The notes under the pieces are model-generated. The model was not told the origin of the DNA. It ran no database searches and saw only the letters and a program-made list of their open reading frames with translations. Positions 1 to 5,702 of a stretch of 6,240 bases of DNA are shown piece by piece. Source of the DNA: an uncultured Bacteriovorax sp. GTDB taxonomy: Bacteria > Bdellovibrionota > Bacteriovoracia > Bacteriovoracales > Bacteriovoracaceae. Within the stretch, counting starts at the first letter, position 1. Every line of letters starts with the position of its first letter. A program made the position numbers and the translations under genes. The stretch lies in assembly GCA_943914745.1 (NCBI GenBank), contig CALUDF010000198.1, forward strand, positions 1 through 6,240, written 5' to 3'.

Positions 1-2069
1 ACATTATAGACCCCCAGAGCATTGGAGAAAAGATTCGGGTTTTCAGAAACATCAGATGAAAGATTAACCATGTATGAGTCAACGTTGTAGCGACCTTTGT
101 CGAATTTCCCGTTAACTCTCAGAAGATTAACGTAGCTGCTTACTGTAAAGCTCAGGTCAATGTTTCTAACGAAACCAGAGTCATCATAAATCTGAATAAC
201 CTTAGGACTTTTCTTATATAAGTGAATACGTTTTAAAATCGTCGCCCCACCAGAAATACCAATTCCCGCGCCAATAAGACCTTGGTTAAAATTTACGCGT
301 ACGCTGGCCGTCGGAACAATCCTGTCCGTTAAGATTAAGGACTCGCCGACATTTAAAGTCTTATCAATCTCAGAGAAAAGCTCCTCGATGCGCTTTTTTT
401 GCTCTTCTTTTGCCGCAGTATCTGCATTCTCATCAATCTGCTTCAGCTCCGAGAGTGAGAAGAATTTATCTTTCAACGATTTTTTTAACAAGCTTACGAA
501 CATGTTTTTATAAGGCTCTTTTAAACTCTCTCTCAAGTTCTTCACTGGTTTTAAATGTGTGTATGAGCGAACCAGTGAAACACTGGCCTTCACGCTGCCG
601 GCCAGGTCGTAGCCTAAGCCTTCGACACCCATCAAGACACCAATATCAACACTTCCTCCGAAGGTATCGGCAAGCTGAACGAGGTTATCCGTTCCCAGAT
701 AATTACCCAGGATAATGTCTCGAGAAAGAAGAACATTGAAATTCAAATCAGGTGTAGTCCACGTGCCGACTCCAATTGGCAGGAACTCACCAGTTTTGAC
801 AAAGTGGTCAAGTCCTTCCTTGAATTGCTTTTCAAAATACTCGGTTCTCTTTTCATTAAAATCAAAAACCGACATTTCACTGTTTAACTTATTGATCAGG
901 TTATCAATGATATTACTTTGAATCTTGGCATAAAGGAAAAATCTCATCTGCTCCAATGGCGACTCGGCATCTCCATAAGCAAAACGAGAAGCATAGTCAG
1001 GGTATTCTTTTTGAAGAATCTTCCCTTCTTTAAGCGCCGGCTCCATAGAAACTTTCGCATTAAAAGCAATGTCTGCCGTCTTCAGTGAGAAGAGTTTATT
1101 GAGTGAGTTTCTTCTTGAAATAAGTTTTTCAATCAAGACGAGTTCTGCTTCTTTCGGAAAATAAGCATTGGTCACAATCTTTTGAAAGTCGGCGCGGGAT
1201 AATTTATTTAAACGGTTTAACATCCATACGGCATCATCGACAGTCGTCGCAAACTCATTTCCTGTGAAATGCGATAAGATGACGGCTTTGTTGTCGATCT
1301 TTCCAGCAACCCAGCTGAACTTATTGATACTTTCATAAAGATCCACAAGCGCATAAGGGATCACCAGTCCTCTTAGAGAACGGCTATTAATGGTTTGAGT
1401 TGGCACTCCCATCGAAACGTTATAGAAGTCATACTCATTCGGTTCCGTGACCGCCACATCTTTTAAGGTCACAGTCAATTGATTCGCATTGACCAGGTTG
1501 GCTGCAGCCCATCTCTCCGATGTTCCTAAAGTCGCTTCAGGAATCTCTCTTTTTAAGAAACTCTCCATTGCCGTTTTAGAGCTAAATTGAATCGTCACCT
1601 TTTTTAGGTACTTCATCGCCGGAATCTTGTAGCCCAAGGCACGCAATAGGTTCTTTCTCATGAGCATTGTATGCAGGGTTTTATCCAAATGAATGGTGTA
1701 AACTTTATTTCCGTTAGTCGGAATAGCATTAAAGCGGTAAAGCCCACTATTTGAAAGAATCGATCCTTCATAAGAAAGAACGTCGTTGTCGCCAATCGCG
1801 ATTTCACTCTGGTCATCGACATTCGCAATTGTATTGTCCCACAGATCATTTGACTTTGGATTAAGTGATGACAAATCTACTTTTTGATTATTGCCTAATA
1901 AATCAGCTTCACGGCTAGAGACGATTTTATTGTTGTAAATAAGATCATCGCTGGCCATCCTCAGTCCTTTTTGTAAAGGAATGAAAGATTCTCCCGCATG
2001 AGCATGCGCGCACACAAGAGAGGTCAAGAGGACATAAAAACCCATTAGCCTATTGAATTTTGTTTTCAT
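1..2069 (-). CDS. Large exported protein of unknown function (3' end cut by window)
   Basis: The frame is open from an ATG at 2069 to the window edge, giving 689 complete codons and no stop, so the C-terminus is missing. The start is supported by AAAAGGA seven bases upstream and by a signal peptide: Lys/Arg-containing N-region, hydrophobic residues 9-20, and a probable signal peptidase I site after Ala-His-Ala at residue 25. Cys20 lies in SLVC, which is a poor lipobox, so a soluble or outer-membrane-associated product is more likely than a lipoprotein. Residues 30-330 are mixed alpha/beta. Residues 540-570 are a strongly charged, probably helical segment (EEQKKRIEELF). Residues 575-670 alternate polar and hydrophobic residues and look beta-rich, with a Gly-rich turn region near 600-608. 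I do not recognise the family. A faint resemblance of residues 130-310 to kinase-like folds lacks the catalytic motif and is not relied on. It lies 132 bp downstream of the caspase-like gene on the same strand. Confidence 0.9.
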   Translation of the reverse strand, partial: MKTKFNRLMGFYVLLTSLVCAHAHAGESFIPLQKGLRMASDDLIYNNKIVSSREADLLGNNQKVDLSSLNPKSNDLWDNTIANVDDQSEIAIGDNDVLSYEGSILSNSGLYRFNAIPTNGNKVYTIHLDKTLHTMLMRKNLLRALGYKIPAMKYLKKVTIQFSSKTAMESFLKREIPEATLGTSERWAAANLVNANQLTVTLKDVAVTEPNEYDFYNVSMGVPTQTINSRSLRGLVIPYALVDLYESINKFSWVAGKIDNKAVILSHFTGNEFATTVDDAVWMLNRLNKLSRADFQKIVTNAYFPKEAELVLIEKLISRRNSLNKLFSLKTADIAFNAKVSMEPALKEGKILQKEYPDYASRFAYGDAESPLEQMRFFLYAKIQSNIIDNLINKLNSEMSVFDFNEKRTEYFEKQFKEGLDHFVKTGEFLPIGVGTWTTPDLNFNVLLSRDIILGNYLGTDNLVQLADTFGGSVDIGVLMGVEGLGYDLAGSVKASVSLVRSYTHLKPVKNLRESLKEPYKNMFVSLLKKSLKDKFFSLSELKQIDENADTAAKEEQKKRIEELFSEIDKTLNVGESLILTDRIVPTASVRVNFNQGLIGAGIGISGGATILKRIHLYKKSPKVIQIYDDSGFVRNIDLSFTVSSYVNLLRVNGKFDKGRYNVDSYMVNLSSDVSENPNLFSNALGVYN

Positions 2070-2076
2070 AATAAGG

Positions 2077-2083
2077 TCCTTTT
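2077..2083 (-). promoter_or_regulatory. Ribosome binding site of the large exported protein gene
   Basis: On the minus strand AAAAGGA lies seven bases before the ATG at 2069. This is a conventional purine-rich Shine-Dalgarno, unlike the six-G runs before the other three visible starts. It supports the chosen start. Confidence 0.6.
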
Positions 2084-2160
2084 AGCAAAAAGCTGTCCAA
2101 ATTATGAAGATTGTACCGTTTTATTAAATCAAGGGATTGGTAGTGAGTAATTTTAGGTGT

Positions 2161-2183
2161 AGGTGTCTAAACTTTAGACACCT
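2161..2183. repeat. Perfect palindrome in the intergenic gap
   Basis: The arms AGGTGTCTAA (2161-2170) and TTAGACACCT (2174-2183) are exact reverse complements separated by three bases. The element starts about 20 bp after the stop of the caspase-like gene and lies about 90 bp before the start of the next gene. No T-tract follows the hairpin on either strand, so it is not a typical intrinsic terminator. A second copy of AGGTGT abuts the left arm (2155-2160). It could be an operator for a dimeric regulator, an RNA 3'-end stabilising hairpin, or a weak or factor-assisted terminator. Confidence 0.75.
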
Positions 2184-2201
2184 GTTCTGAAATTGCTCTT
2201 T

Positions 2202-3398
2202 TTATTTTGAAAGACTTGGAAAGGCCGAAAGATAGGCCTTGTATTCACGGATAAGCGTTGTGGCCGGTGAGGTGATGTTATTTTTCAGGTGGCATGTACC
2301 TGGCTTTGGAACTCCTGTGAAGAGAACTTTCTCACACTCAATCTCTGCCTTACAGCCTTTAAAGTCACACTCGACCTGCGGGCGAGAAAAAGGATTGTAA
2401 GTCATATCTTTTGTCACAAGGGCCTCTTCAAGCTTAGCTTCACACTCGCCTCTTAAGTCCTTTTTAGAGCTCACTGGGCAAAGGAAATCAAGAACACCTT
2501 TTTTGTATTCGGCCAGAGAACTTGTTTTTTTCAAATTAACTGTCAATGTGTGCGAGAGCATAGACTTGGCCATGACTCTCTGGCAGTCAGCTTCTGAATT
2601 TTTCATACAAAAGAATTTATAGAAAGGTAAGCCGCCCTCTCTGTAAGCCCCCCAGAAACCAACATAGGGAGTGTTGTCTGGTTTTAGCCTTAGACATGTC
2701 CCTGTTTTGCATTCTGATGTCAGGTCATTTGAAAGGGTATTGGTTGTCGCCCATTCTGAATTTGGAGCGTATCCTTCTTCTGTTAAGTAAAAGTTGCCAT
2801 CCGAGTGAAGCTTTTGGAAGTTTGTCGACGTCATTGACCCTGCCACTGGAATTCCCCAGATGTTTGATAAGAATGGGGCCAGGTTAAAGCCAGAGTTACA
2901 TCCATGAAGATAAGCATACGCATCTTTCATGAAATTTGGCCTTAGGGCCTCAAGGCCTCTAGTCGATGTGTTTAAACGATTCGCTCTCCCATCGAGATGA
3001 ATCCCAAATTGGGCCGAGCTGTGGCTAAAGATATCAAGTGAGAGAATCTTTTTAAACTTTGAAACCTCTTTAACTAATTCCTTTCCATCGAAAGTTGAAT
3101 TGTCGTTTCTTTGAATCTTAAATCCATAGCGCTTAAGCGACCACTCACTTCCCATTTCTTTTTCCTGGATAGCGAATAAGACGATCTGCTCACTTGGATT
3201 ATTCTCAGTGTATTTTACTGCTTTGGCCTTTGCGACTTCTTCAAATAGAAGTCCCAAGTCATCGCCATTTCCCACAACCAGCACTCGCGTTGGGCGACTC
3301 GTATCCAGGGTGTCGGTGTTGTAAGAGGCCACATGATAAGAAGCCTGTACGTTAGAAATGATGATGAAAGCTAAAAATGCAATGACACTTTTAAACAT
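2202..3398 (-). CDS. Secreted caspase-like (clan CD / DUF4347-like) candidate protein with Cys-rich C-terminus
   Basis: The product is 398 residues. The ATG at 3398 is supported by GGGGGGAG just upstream and by a signal peptide, residues 1-19, with probable cleavage after Val-Gln-Ala. The N-terminal half follows the caspase/CHAT strand order: strand VLVVGNG (39-45), helix 48-65, strand QIVLFAI (71-77), helix 104-117, strand ILSLDIF (118-124) ending in Ser-His126-Ser, then AYAYLHGCNSG (160-170) with Cys167, then a strand PVAGSM (184-189). In DUF4347, CHAT and caspase families, His after the third strand and Cys after the fourth form the catalytic dyad. The usual His-Gly is His-Ser here. Residues 225-398 hold ten cysteines (230, 235, 264, 272, 307, 319, 344, 349, 355, 369), consistent with disulfides in an extracytoplasmic protein. 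Peptidase activity is inferred only; a degenerate, non-catalytic member is possible. The substrate is unknown. Confidence 0.9.
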   Translation of the reverse strand: MFKSVIAFLAFIIISNVQASYHVASYNTDTLDTSRPTRVLVVGNGDDLGLLFEEVAKAKAVKYTENNPSEQIVLFAIQEKEMGSEWSLKRYGFKIQRNDNSTFDGKELVKEVSKFKKILSLDIFSHSSAQFGIHLDGRANRLNTSTRGLEALRPNFMKDAYAYLHGCNSGFNLAPFLSNIWGIPVAGSMTSTNFQKLHSDGNFYLTEEGYAPNSEWATTNTLSNDLTSECKTGTCLRLKPDNTPYVGFWGAYREGGLPFYKFFCMKNSEADCQRVMAKSMLSHTLTVNLKKTSSLAEYKKGVLDFLCPVSSKKDLRGECEAKLEEALVTKDMTYNPFSRPQVECDFKGCKAEIECEKVLFTGVPKPGTCHLKNNITSPATTLIREYKAYLSAFPSLSK

Positions 3399-3401
3399 GG
3401 T

Positions 3402-3409
3402 CTCCCCCC
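3402..3409 (-). promoter_or_regulatory. G-run ribosome binding site of the caspase-like gene
   Basis: The minus strand reads GGGGGGAG, then three bases, then the ATG at 3398. The spacing from the G-run itself is five bases. Like copies A and B, this gene uses a homopolymeric run of six G as the core of its Shine-Dalgarno. Confidence 0.55.
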
Positions 3410-3485
3410 AGGATCGACTGCGAATTCATGCGGTTTTTACCCCGCGAGTTTTTCTTCTTGAAGGGAGTAGGTATTTTTTACACTC

Positions 3486-3517
3486 AAAAAGAAAAGCCCC
3501 TGCAACTAGCAGGGGCT
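3486..3517 (-). terminator. Rho-independent terminator of lipoprotein copy A
   Basis: On the minus strand, AGCCCCTGC and GCAGGGGCT form a perfect nine-base-pair stem with a five-base loop, followed directly by a T-rich tract (TTTTCTTTTT). It begins 38 bases after the stop codon of copy A. The caspase-like gene starts about 88 bp further on, so it probably has its own promoter in that gap; I see no convincing one there. Confidence 0.92.
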
Positions 3518-3525
3518 CCAAGGAC

Positions 3526-3545
3526 TTAGCCACAATTGTGTCTAA
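3526..3545. repeat. Imperfect palindrome between copy A stop and its terminator
   Basis: The core CACAATTGTG (3531-3540) is a perfect ten-base palindrome. After one mismatched base on each side it is flanked by TTAG and CTAA, which again pair. It lies between the stop of copy A and the terminator stem, in the 3' untranslated region. It may only add structure ahead of the terminator; a protein site is also possible. Confidence 0.5.
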
Positions 3546-3554
3546 GAGTTGTGA

Positions 3555-4505
3555 TTAAAGACTGATACCGAAAACTTCTGGAAGGACTCTTTGCTCTAGG
3601 TTTGAAGCGCTTGTCCCCAGTTTGTCAGCAATTTTAGCGATAACATCTTCTTTGGCCTCTGCTGATTGAGTGGCCTTTTGGATTTCTTCAAGAGTGACAC
3701 CTGTGAGTGTCTTCATGTCTCCAAGAAGAGCGAGTTGGTCTTCTTGAGTAAGCTCGCCGTTAGCACGCGAGAGCATTTTTTCGATCTTTGACCCGAGTGT
3801 CACCATAGACATAGAAGTCTCTAGGCTTACGTTGTAGACAAAAGACACCTTTGAAGCTTTAGCAAAGAATTTCTTTTGCTCTTGCTCTTTTGCCAGAAGA
3901 GAGACGTCTGTCGAAGAGACTTCATCTTCGTATAGGTATCCAGATTGTCTTCCTTCGTAGTAACCAGAAGAGCGTCTATCAACGACTTCATAGTCATTTC
4001 CATAGTAATCCCCGTTCAGGTCTCCACCAACAATGTCGTTTGTTTCAATCTTTCTAAACTCACTGGCCACCGCTCTGTTATTAGAGTAGTAGTCGTAGTA
4101 GACGATTGAACGGACATATTGAAGTGAGACGGCCTTATACTCTTGGAATTTAGCATCCCAGATAACAAACCAGTCATCCTGGCCAGCAACTTGAGATCTT
4201 AAAGTTTCATTTGAATAAAGCTCCACTCGTGATGAGTATGTGCTGTCGACTGAGTTAAGTGATGAAACAAATTCAGATGCCAGGATGTTGGCAGATGAGT
4301 ATTGTCCATATGTAGAAGGTGGAGTTGTCGTCCCTCCGCCTGTTCCTCCTCCTGGAGTAGTGCCTGTACCACCACCTGTCGATCCTCCGCCTGTGCTTGG
4401 TGGAACATAGACGCCACCGCCTCCTCCTCCACCGCCTCCGCCACCTGAGCAGCTAGCAAGAGTTACTAATAGAGCGAGCATTGATAAGTTGATAAGTGAT
4501 TTCAT
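3555..4505 (-). CDS. Gly-tethered lipoprotein, tandem paralogue A
   Basis: The product is 316 residues. An upstream TTG at 4565 would add 20 residues, but the ATG at 4505 is preferred: it has AGGGGGG eight bases upstream and gives a clean lipoprotein signal, with Lys2, a hydrophobic core and lipobox LASC with Cys19. Ser at +2 predicts transport to the outer membrane by the known Lol rule. Residues 21-31 are eleven glycines, followed by a Gly/Thr/Ser/Pro tether to about residue 65. The conserved domain starts at YGQY (66-69). It contains a Tyr-rich block, VYYDYYSNNRAVASEF (135-150), an EF-hand-like loop DLNGDYYGNDYE (162-173), and a C-terminal helical part with GSKIEKMLSRANGELTQEDQ (238-257). 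It ends LPEVFGISL at the stop. The family is unknown to me. It is the last copy in transcription order and has its own terminator. A surface-exposed, tethered envelope role is inferred. Confidence 0.93.
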   Translation of the reverse strand: MKSLINLSMLALLVTLASCSGGGGGGGGGGGVYVPPSTGGGSTGGGTGTTPGGGTGGGTTTPPSTYGQYSSANILASEFVSSLNSVDSTYSSRVELYSNETLRSQVAGQDDWFVIWDAKFQEYKAVSLQYVRSIVYYDYYSNNRAVASEFRKIETNDIVGGDLNGDYYGNDYEVVDRRSSGYYEGRQSGYLYEDEVSSTDVSLLAKEQEQKKFFAKASKVSFVYNVSLETSMSMVTLGSKIEKMLSRANGELTQEDQLALLGDMKTLTGVTLEEIQKATQSAEAKEDVIAKIADKLGTSASNLEQRVLPEVFGISL

Positions 4506-4513
4506 GTTAAGTT

Positions 4514-4520
4514 CCCCCCT
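4514..4520 (-). promoter_or_regulatory. G-run ribosome binding site of copy A
   Basis: AGGGGGG stands eight bases before the ATG at 4505 and decides this start over the upstream TTG at 4565. The leader-to-start segment resembles that of copy B: a six-G run, then CTTAA, then ATGAAATC. The two initiation regions therefore look homologous. Confidence 0.65.
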
Positions 4521-4526
4521 AAGGAA

Positions 4527-4549
4527 ATGTCGGTTGATTAATTCGACAT
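4527..4549. repeat. Operator-like inverted repeat upstream of copy A
   Basis: ATGTCG (4527-4532) and CGACAT (4544-4549) are exact reverse complements separated by 11 bases. The spacer contains ATTAAT, the candidate -10 box. The element ends seven bases before the G-run ribosome binding site. It could be a repressor site over the promoter or a hairpin in the 5' untranslated region. Confidence 0.4.
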
Positions 4550-4565
4550 AATCGATTTGTAACAA
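4537..4565 (-). promoter_or_regulatory. Candidate promoter of copy A
   Basis: On the minus strand TTGTTA (4565-4560) is followed after 17 bases by ATTAAT (4542-4537). Each box matches the sigma-70 consensus at four of six positions. The position would give a leader of about 25 bases, enough for the ribosome binding site. The match is weak in an AT-rich gap, so this is a suggestion only. Confidence 0.25.
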
Positions 4566-4641
4566 GGGCTTAAAAAATAGTCGATGATTTCGCTCAACTT
4601 GTAAGCATTTAAGATTTTTGATTAAAAATTCAGAATCAGTG

Positions 4642-4679
4642 TGACACCGATAAGGCTTATTTAGTTTCGTTATGACACC
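4642..4679. repeat. Direct repeat TGACACC, 31 bp apart, upstream of copy A
   Basis: TGACACC occurs at 4642-4648 and 4673-4679 on the plus strand, 31 bp apart, close to three helical turns. Between them lies the short palindrome ATAAGGCTTAT (4650-4660). The repeats sit between the terminator of copy B and the candidate promoter of copy A, a reasonable place for activator sites. Seven-base repeats can arise by chance. Confidence 0.3.
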
Positions 4680-4688
4680 AAAATCGGC

Positions 4689-4714
4689 AAAAAAAAGCCC
4701 GCTGTTAAGCGGGC
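4689..4714 (-). terminator. Rho-independent terminator of lipoprotein copy B
   Basis: On the minus strand GCCCGCT and AGCGGGC form a perfect seven-base-pair GC-rich stem around a four-base loop, followed directly by eight T. It starts 34 bases after the stop codon of copy B. Confidence 0.93.
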
Positions 4715-4747
4715 CTTATGGAAGTTGGATAAAACTTTCTTCACATT

Positions 4748-5623
4748 TTAAAGAGTGATTCCCAAGATTTCAGGTAAAAGCTTTTGCTCTAGGTTCTTAG
4801 GAGAAGTCCCAATCTTGCTTGCGATTTTCCCAAGCACTTCTTCCCTCTTTATAGAGTCATTGGCCACAGCTGCGATCTCTTCTAGACTTACACCAGTGAG
4901 TCTCTTCATATCGCTCAATAAGGCGCTCTGATCCTCTTTTGTCAGCTCTCCGTTTCCTCGTGAGATCATATGCTCGATTTTTGACCCTAAAGTCACCATC
5001 GACATTGATGTTTCAATGCTTACATTGAAGGCCATAGAGACTCTTGCGGCCTTTTGAATGAATTTCCCAGCCTCATCATCACGGGCCATTAAACTCACGT
5101 CTGTGGTCTCCATTTGGTCTTCATACAGGACTCCACTCAAGCGACCTCTGTAGCTGTCGCCCCATTCCTGTTTTTGTACGTCGTAATCCCATGAATAATC
5201 CACGACCTCATAGCCAATTCTTCCATTTTCAGCGCGTCCTCCATTTGGATTTCCTGCCGCCTGGATATTTCGAAACTCAAGGGCTACTGCTCTGTCATTT
5301 GAGTAGTAATCGTAATAAACAATAGTGCGAAGATAAGAAAGAGAAACTGCCACATATTGGTTCTTTTTATCGTCCCAGATCACCAATGAAGTGTGAGAAT
5401 ACATATTAGGAGTCAAAACTAAATACGAGTGCTCGCCGTCAACGGCATTGAGAGCATTTACAAAAGCATTATAAGAAATATCAGGTGAATTATACTGTCC
5501 ATAAACTGGATTTGACGGTGAACCACCAGCGCTCACGCTCGGAGCTGGCTGAGTCCCTCCTCCTCCGCAACTGACCAGGGCAGTTGTAAAAATAGATAAT
5601 AAAAGTAAATTCAAAGATTTCAT
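4748..5623 (-). CDS. Gly-tethered lipoprotein, tandem paralogue B
   Basis: The product is 291 residues. The frame stays open further upstream to 5719, but that extension would translate the terminator of copy C. The ATG at 5623, four bases after a six-G run, gives a lipoprotein signal MKSLNLLLLSIFTTALVSC with lipobox LVSC and Cys19; Gly at +2 is compatible with the outer membrane. The tether (residues 20-40) is about half as long as in copy A and richer in Ser and Pro. The domain starts at YGQY (41-44) and keeps the Tyr block VYYDYYSNDRAVALEF (102-117), the helical segment TSMSMVTLGSKIEHM (205-219) and the terminal LPEILGITL. The EF-hand-like loop of A and C is replaced by GNPNGGRAENGRIGYE (124-139), and the next region is rebuilt with a longer, Trp-containing insert. 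It is the most diverged of the three copies. It sits 79 bp after copy C with a terminator between them. Function unknown. Confidence 0.93.
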   Translation of the reverse strand: MKSLNLLLLSIFTTALVSCGGGGTQPAPSVSAGGSPSNPVYGQYNSPDISYNAFVNALNAVDGEHSYLVLTPNMYSHTSLVIWDDKKNQYVAVSLSYLRTIVYYDYYSNDRAVALEFRNIQAAGNPNGGRAENGRIGYEVVDYSWDYDVQKQEWGDSYRGRLSGVLYEDQMETTDVSLMARDDEAGKFIQKAARVSMAFNVSIETSMSMVTLGSKIEHMISRGNGELTKEDQSALLSDMKRLTGVSLEEIAAVANDSIKREEVLGKIASKIGTSPKNLEQKLLPEILGITL

Positions 5624-5627
5624 TAAG

Positions 5628-5633
5628 CCCCCC
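5628..5633 (-). promoter_or_regulatory. G-run ribosome binding site of copy B
   Basis: Six G lie four bases before the ATG at 5623. The spacing is short for a classical site but the run offers several registers. Together with the lipobox downstream it fixes this start rather than the open-frame extension to 5719. Confidence 0.55.
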
Positions 5634-5652
5634 AGCCTTTTAAAATTTTGAC

Positions 5653-5678
5653 AAAAAAAAGCCCCGCTTTCGCGAGGC
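5653..5678 (-). terminator. Rho-independent terminator of lipoprotein copy C
   Basis: On the minus strand GCCTCGC, the tetraloop GAAA and GCGGGGC form a seven-pair stem with one U-G wobble, followed by eight T. GAAA is a stabilising GNRA loop. It begins 25 bases after the stop of copy C and its T-tract ends only 29 bases before the ATG of copy B. Confidence 0.9.
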
Positions 5679-5702
5679 CTTTTCTTTTTTAATTTTTTCT
5701 CA

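Noticed and set aside
410..921. Two plus-strand open frames within the left gene
   Set aside because: They are antisense to a long gene with a signal peptide, and their Ser/Arg/Leu-rich products look like reverse-strand translation.
1140..1680. Kinase-like (CotH or HipA type) fold in the large exported protein
   Set aside because: Only a vague pattern of charged and hydrophobic residues; no catalytic HxD or metal-binding motif could be located.
2101..2132. Promoter for the large exported gene (TTGATT with TACAAT or CATAAT)
   Set aside because: The spacings, 11 and 20 bases, do not fit a sigma-70 promoter; AT-rich chance matches are likely.
2696..3558. Plus-strand open frames at 2696-2887 and 3358-3558
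   Set aside because: They are antisense to the caspase-like gene or run across the terminator; no ribosome binding site or plausible protein.
4199..4459. Minus-strand open frame overlapping copy A in another frame
   Set aside because: It is the Gly-codon tract read out of frame, giving Glu/Ala/Gln-rich sequence; no start signal of its own.
4506..4565. Extension of copy A to an upstream TTG start
   Set aside because: It would place 20 polar residues before the lipoprotein signal and overlap the candidate promoter; the ATG at 4505 has a ribosome binding site and a clean lipobox.
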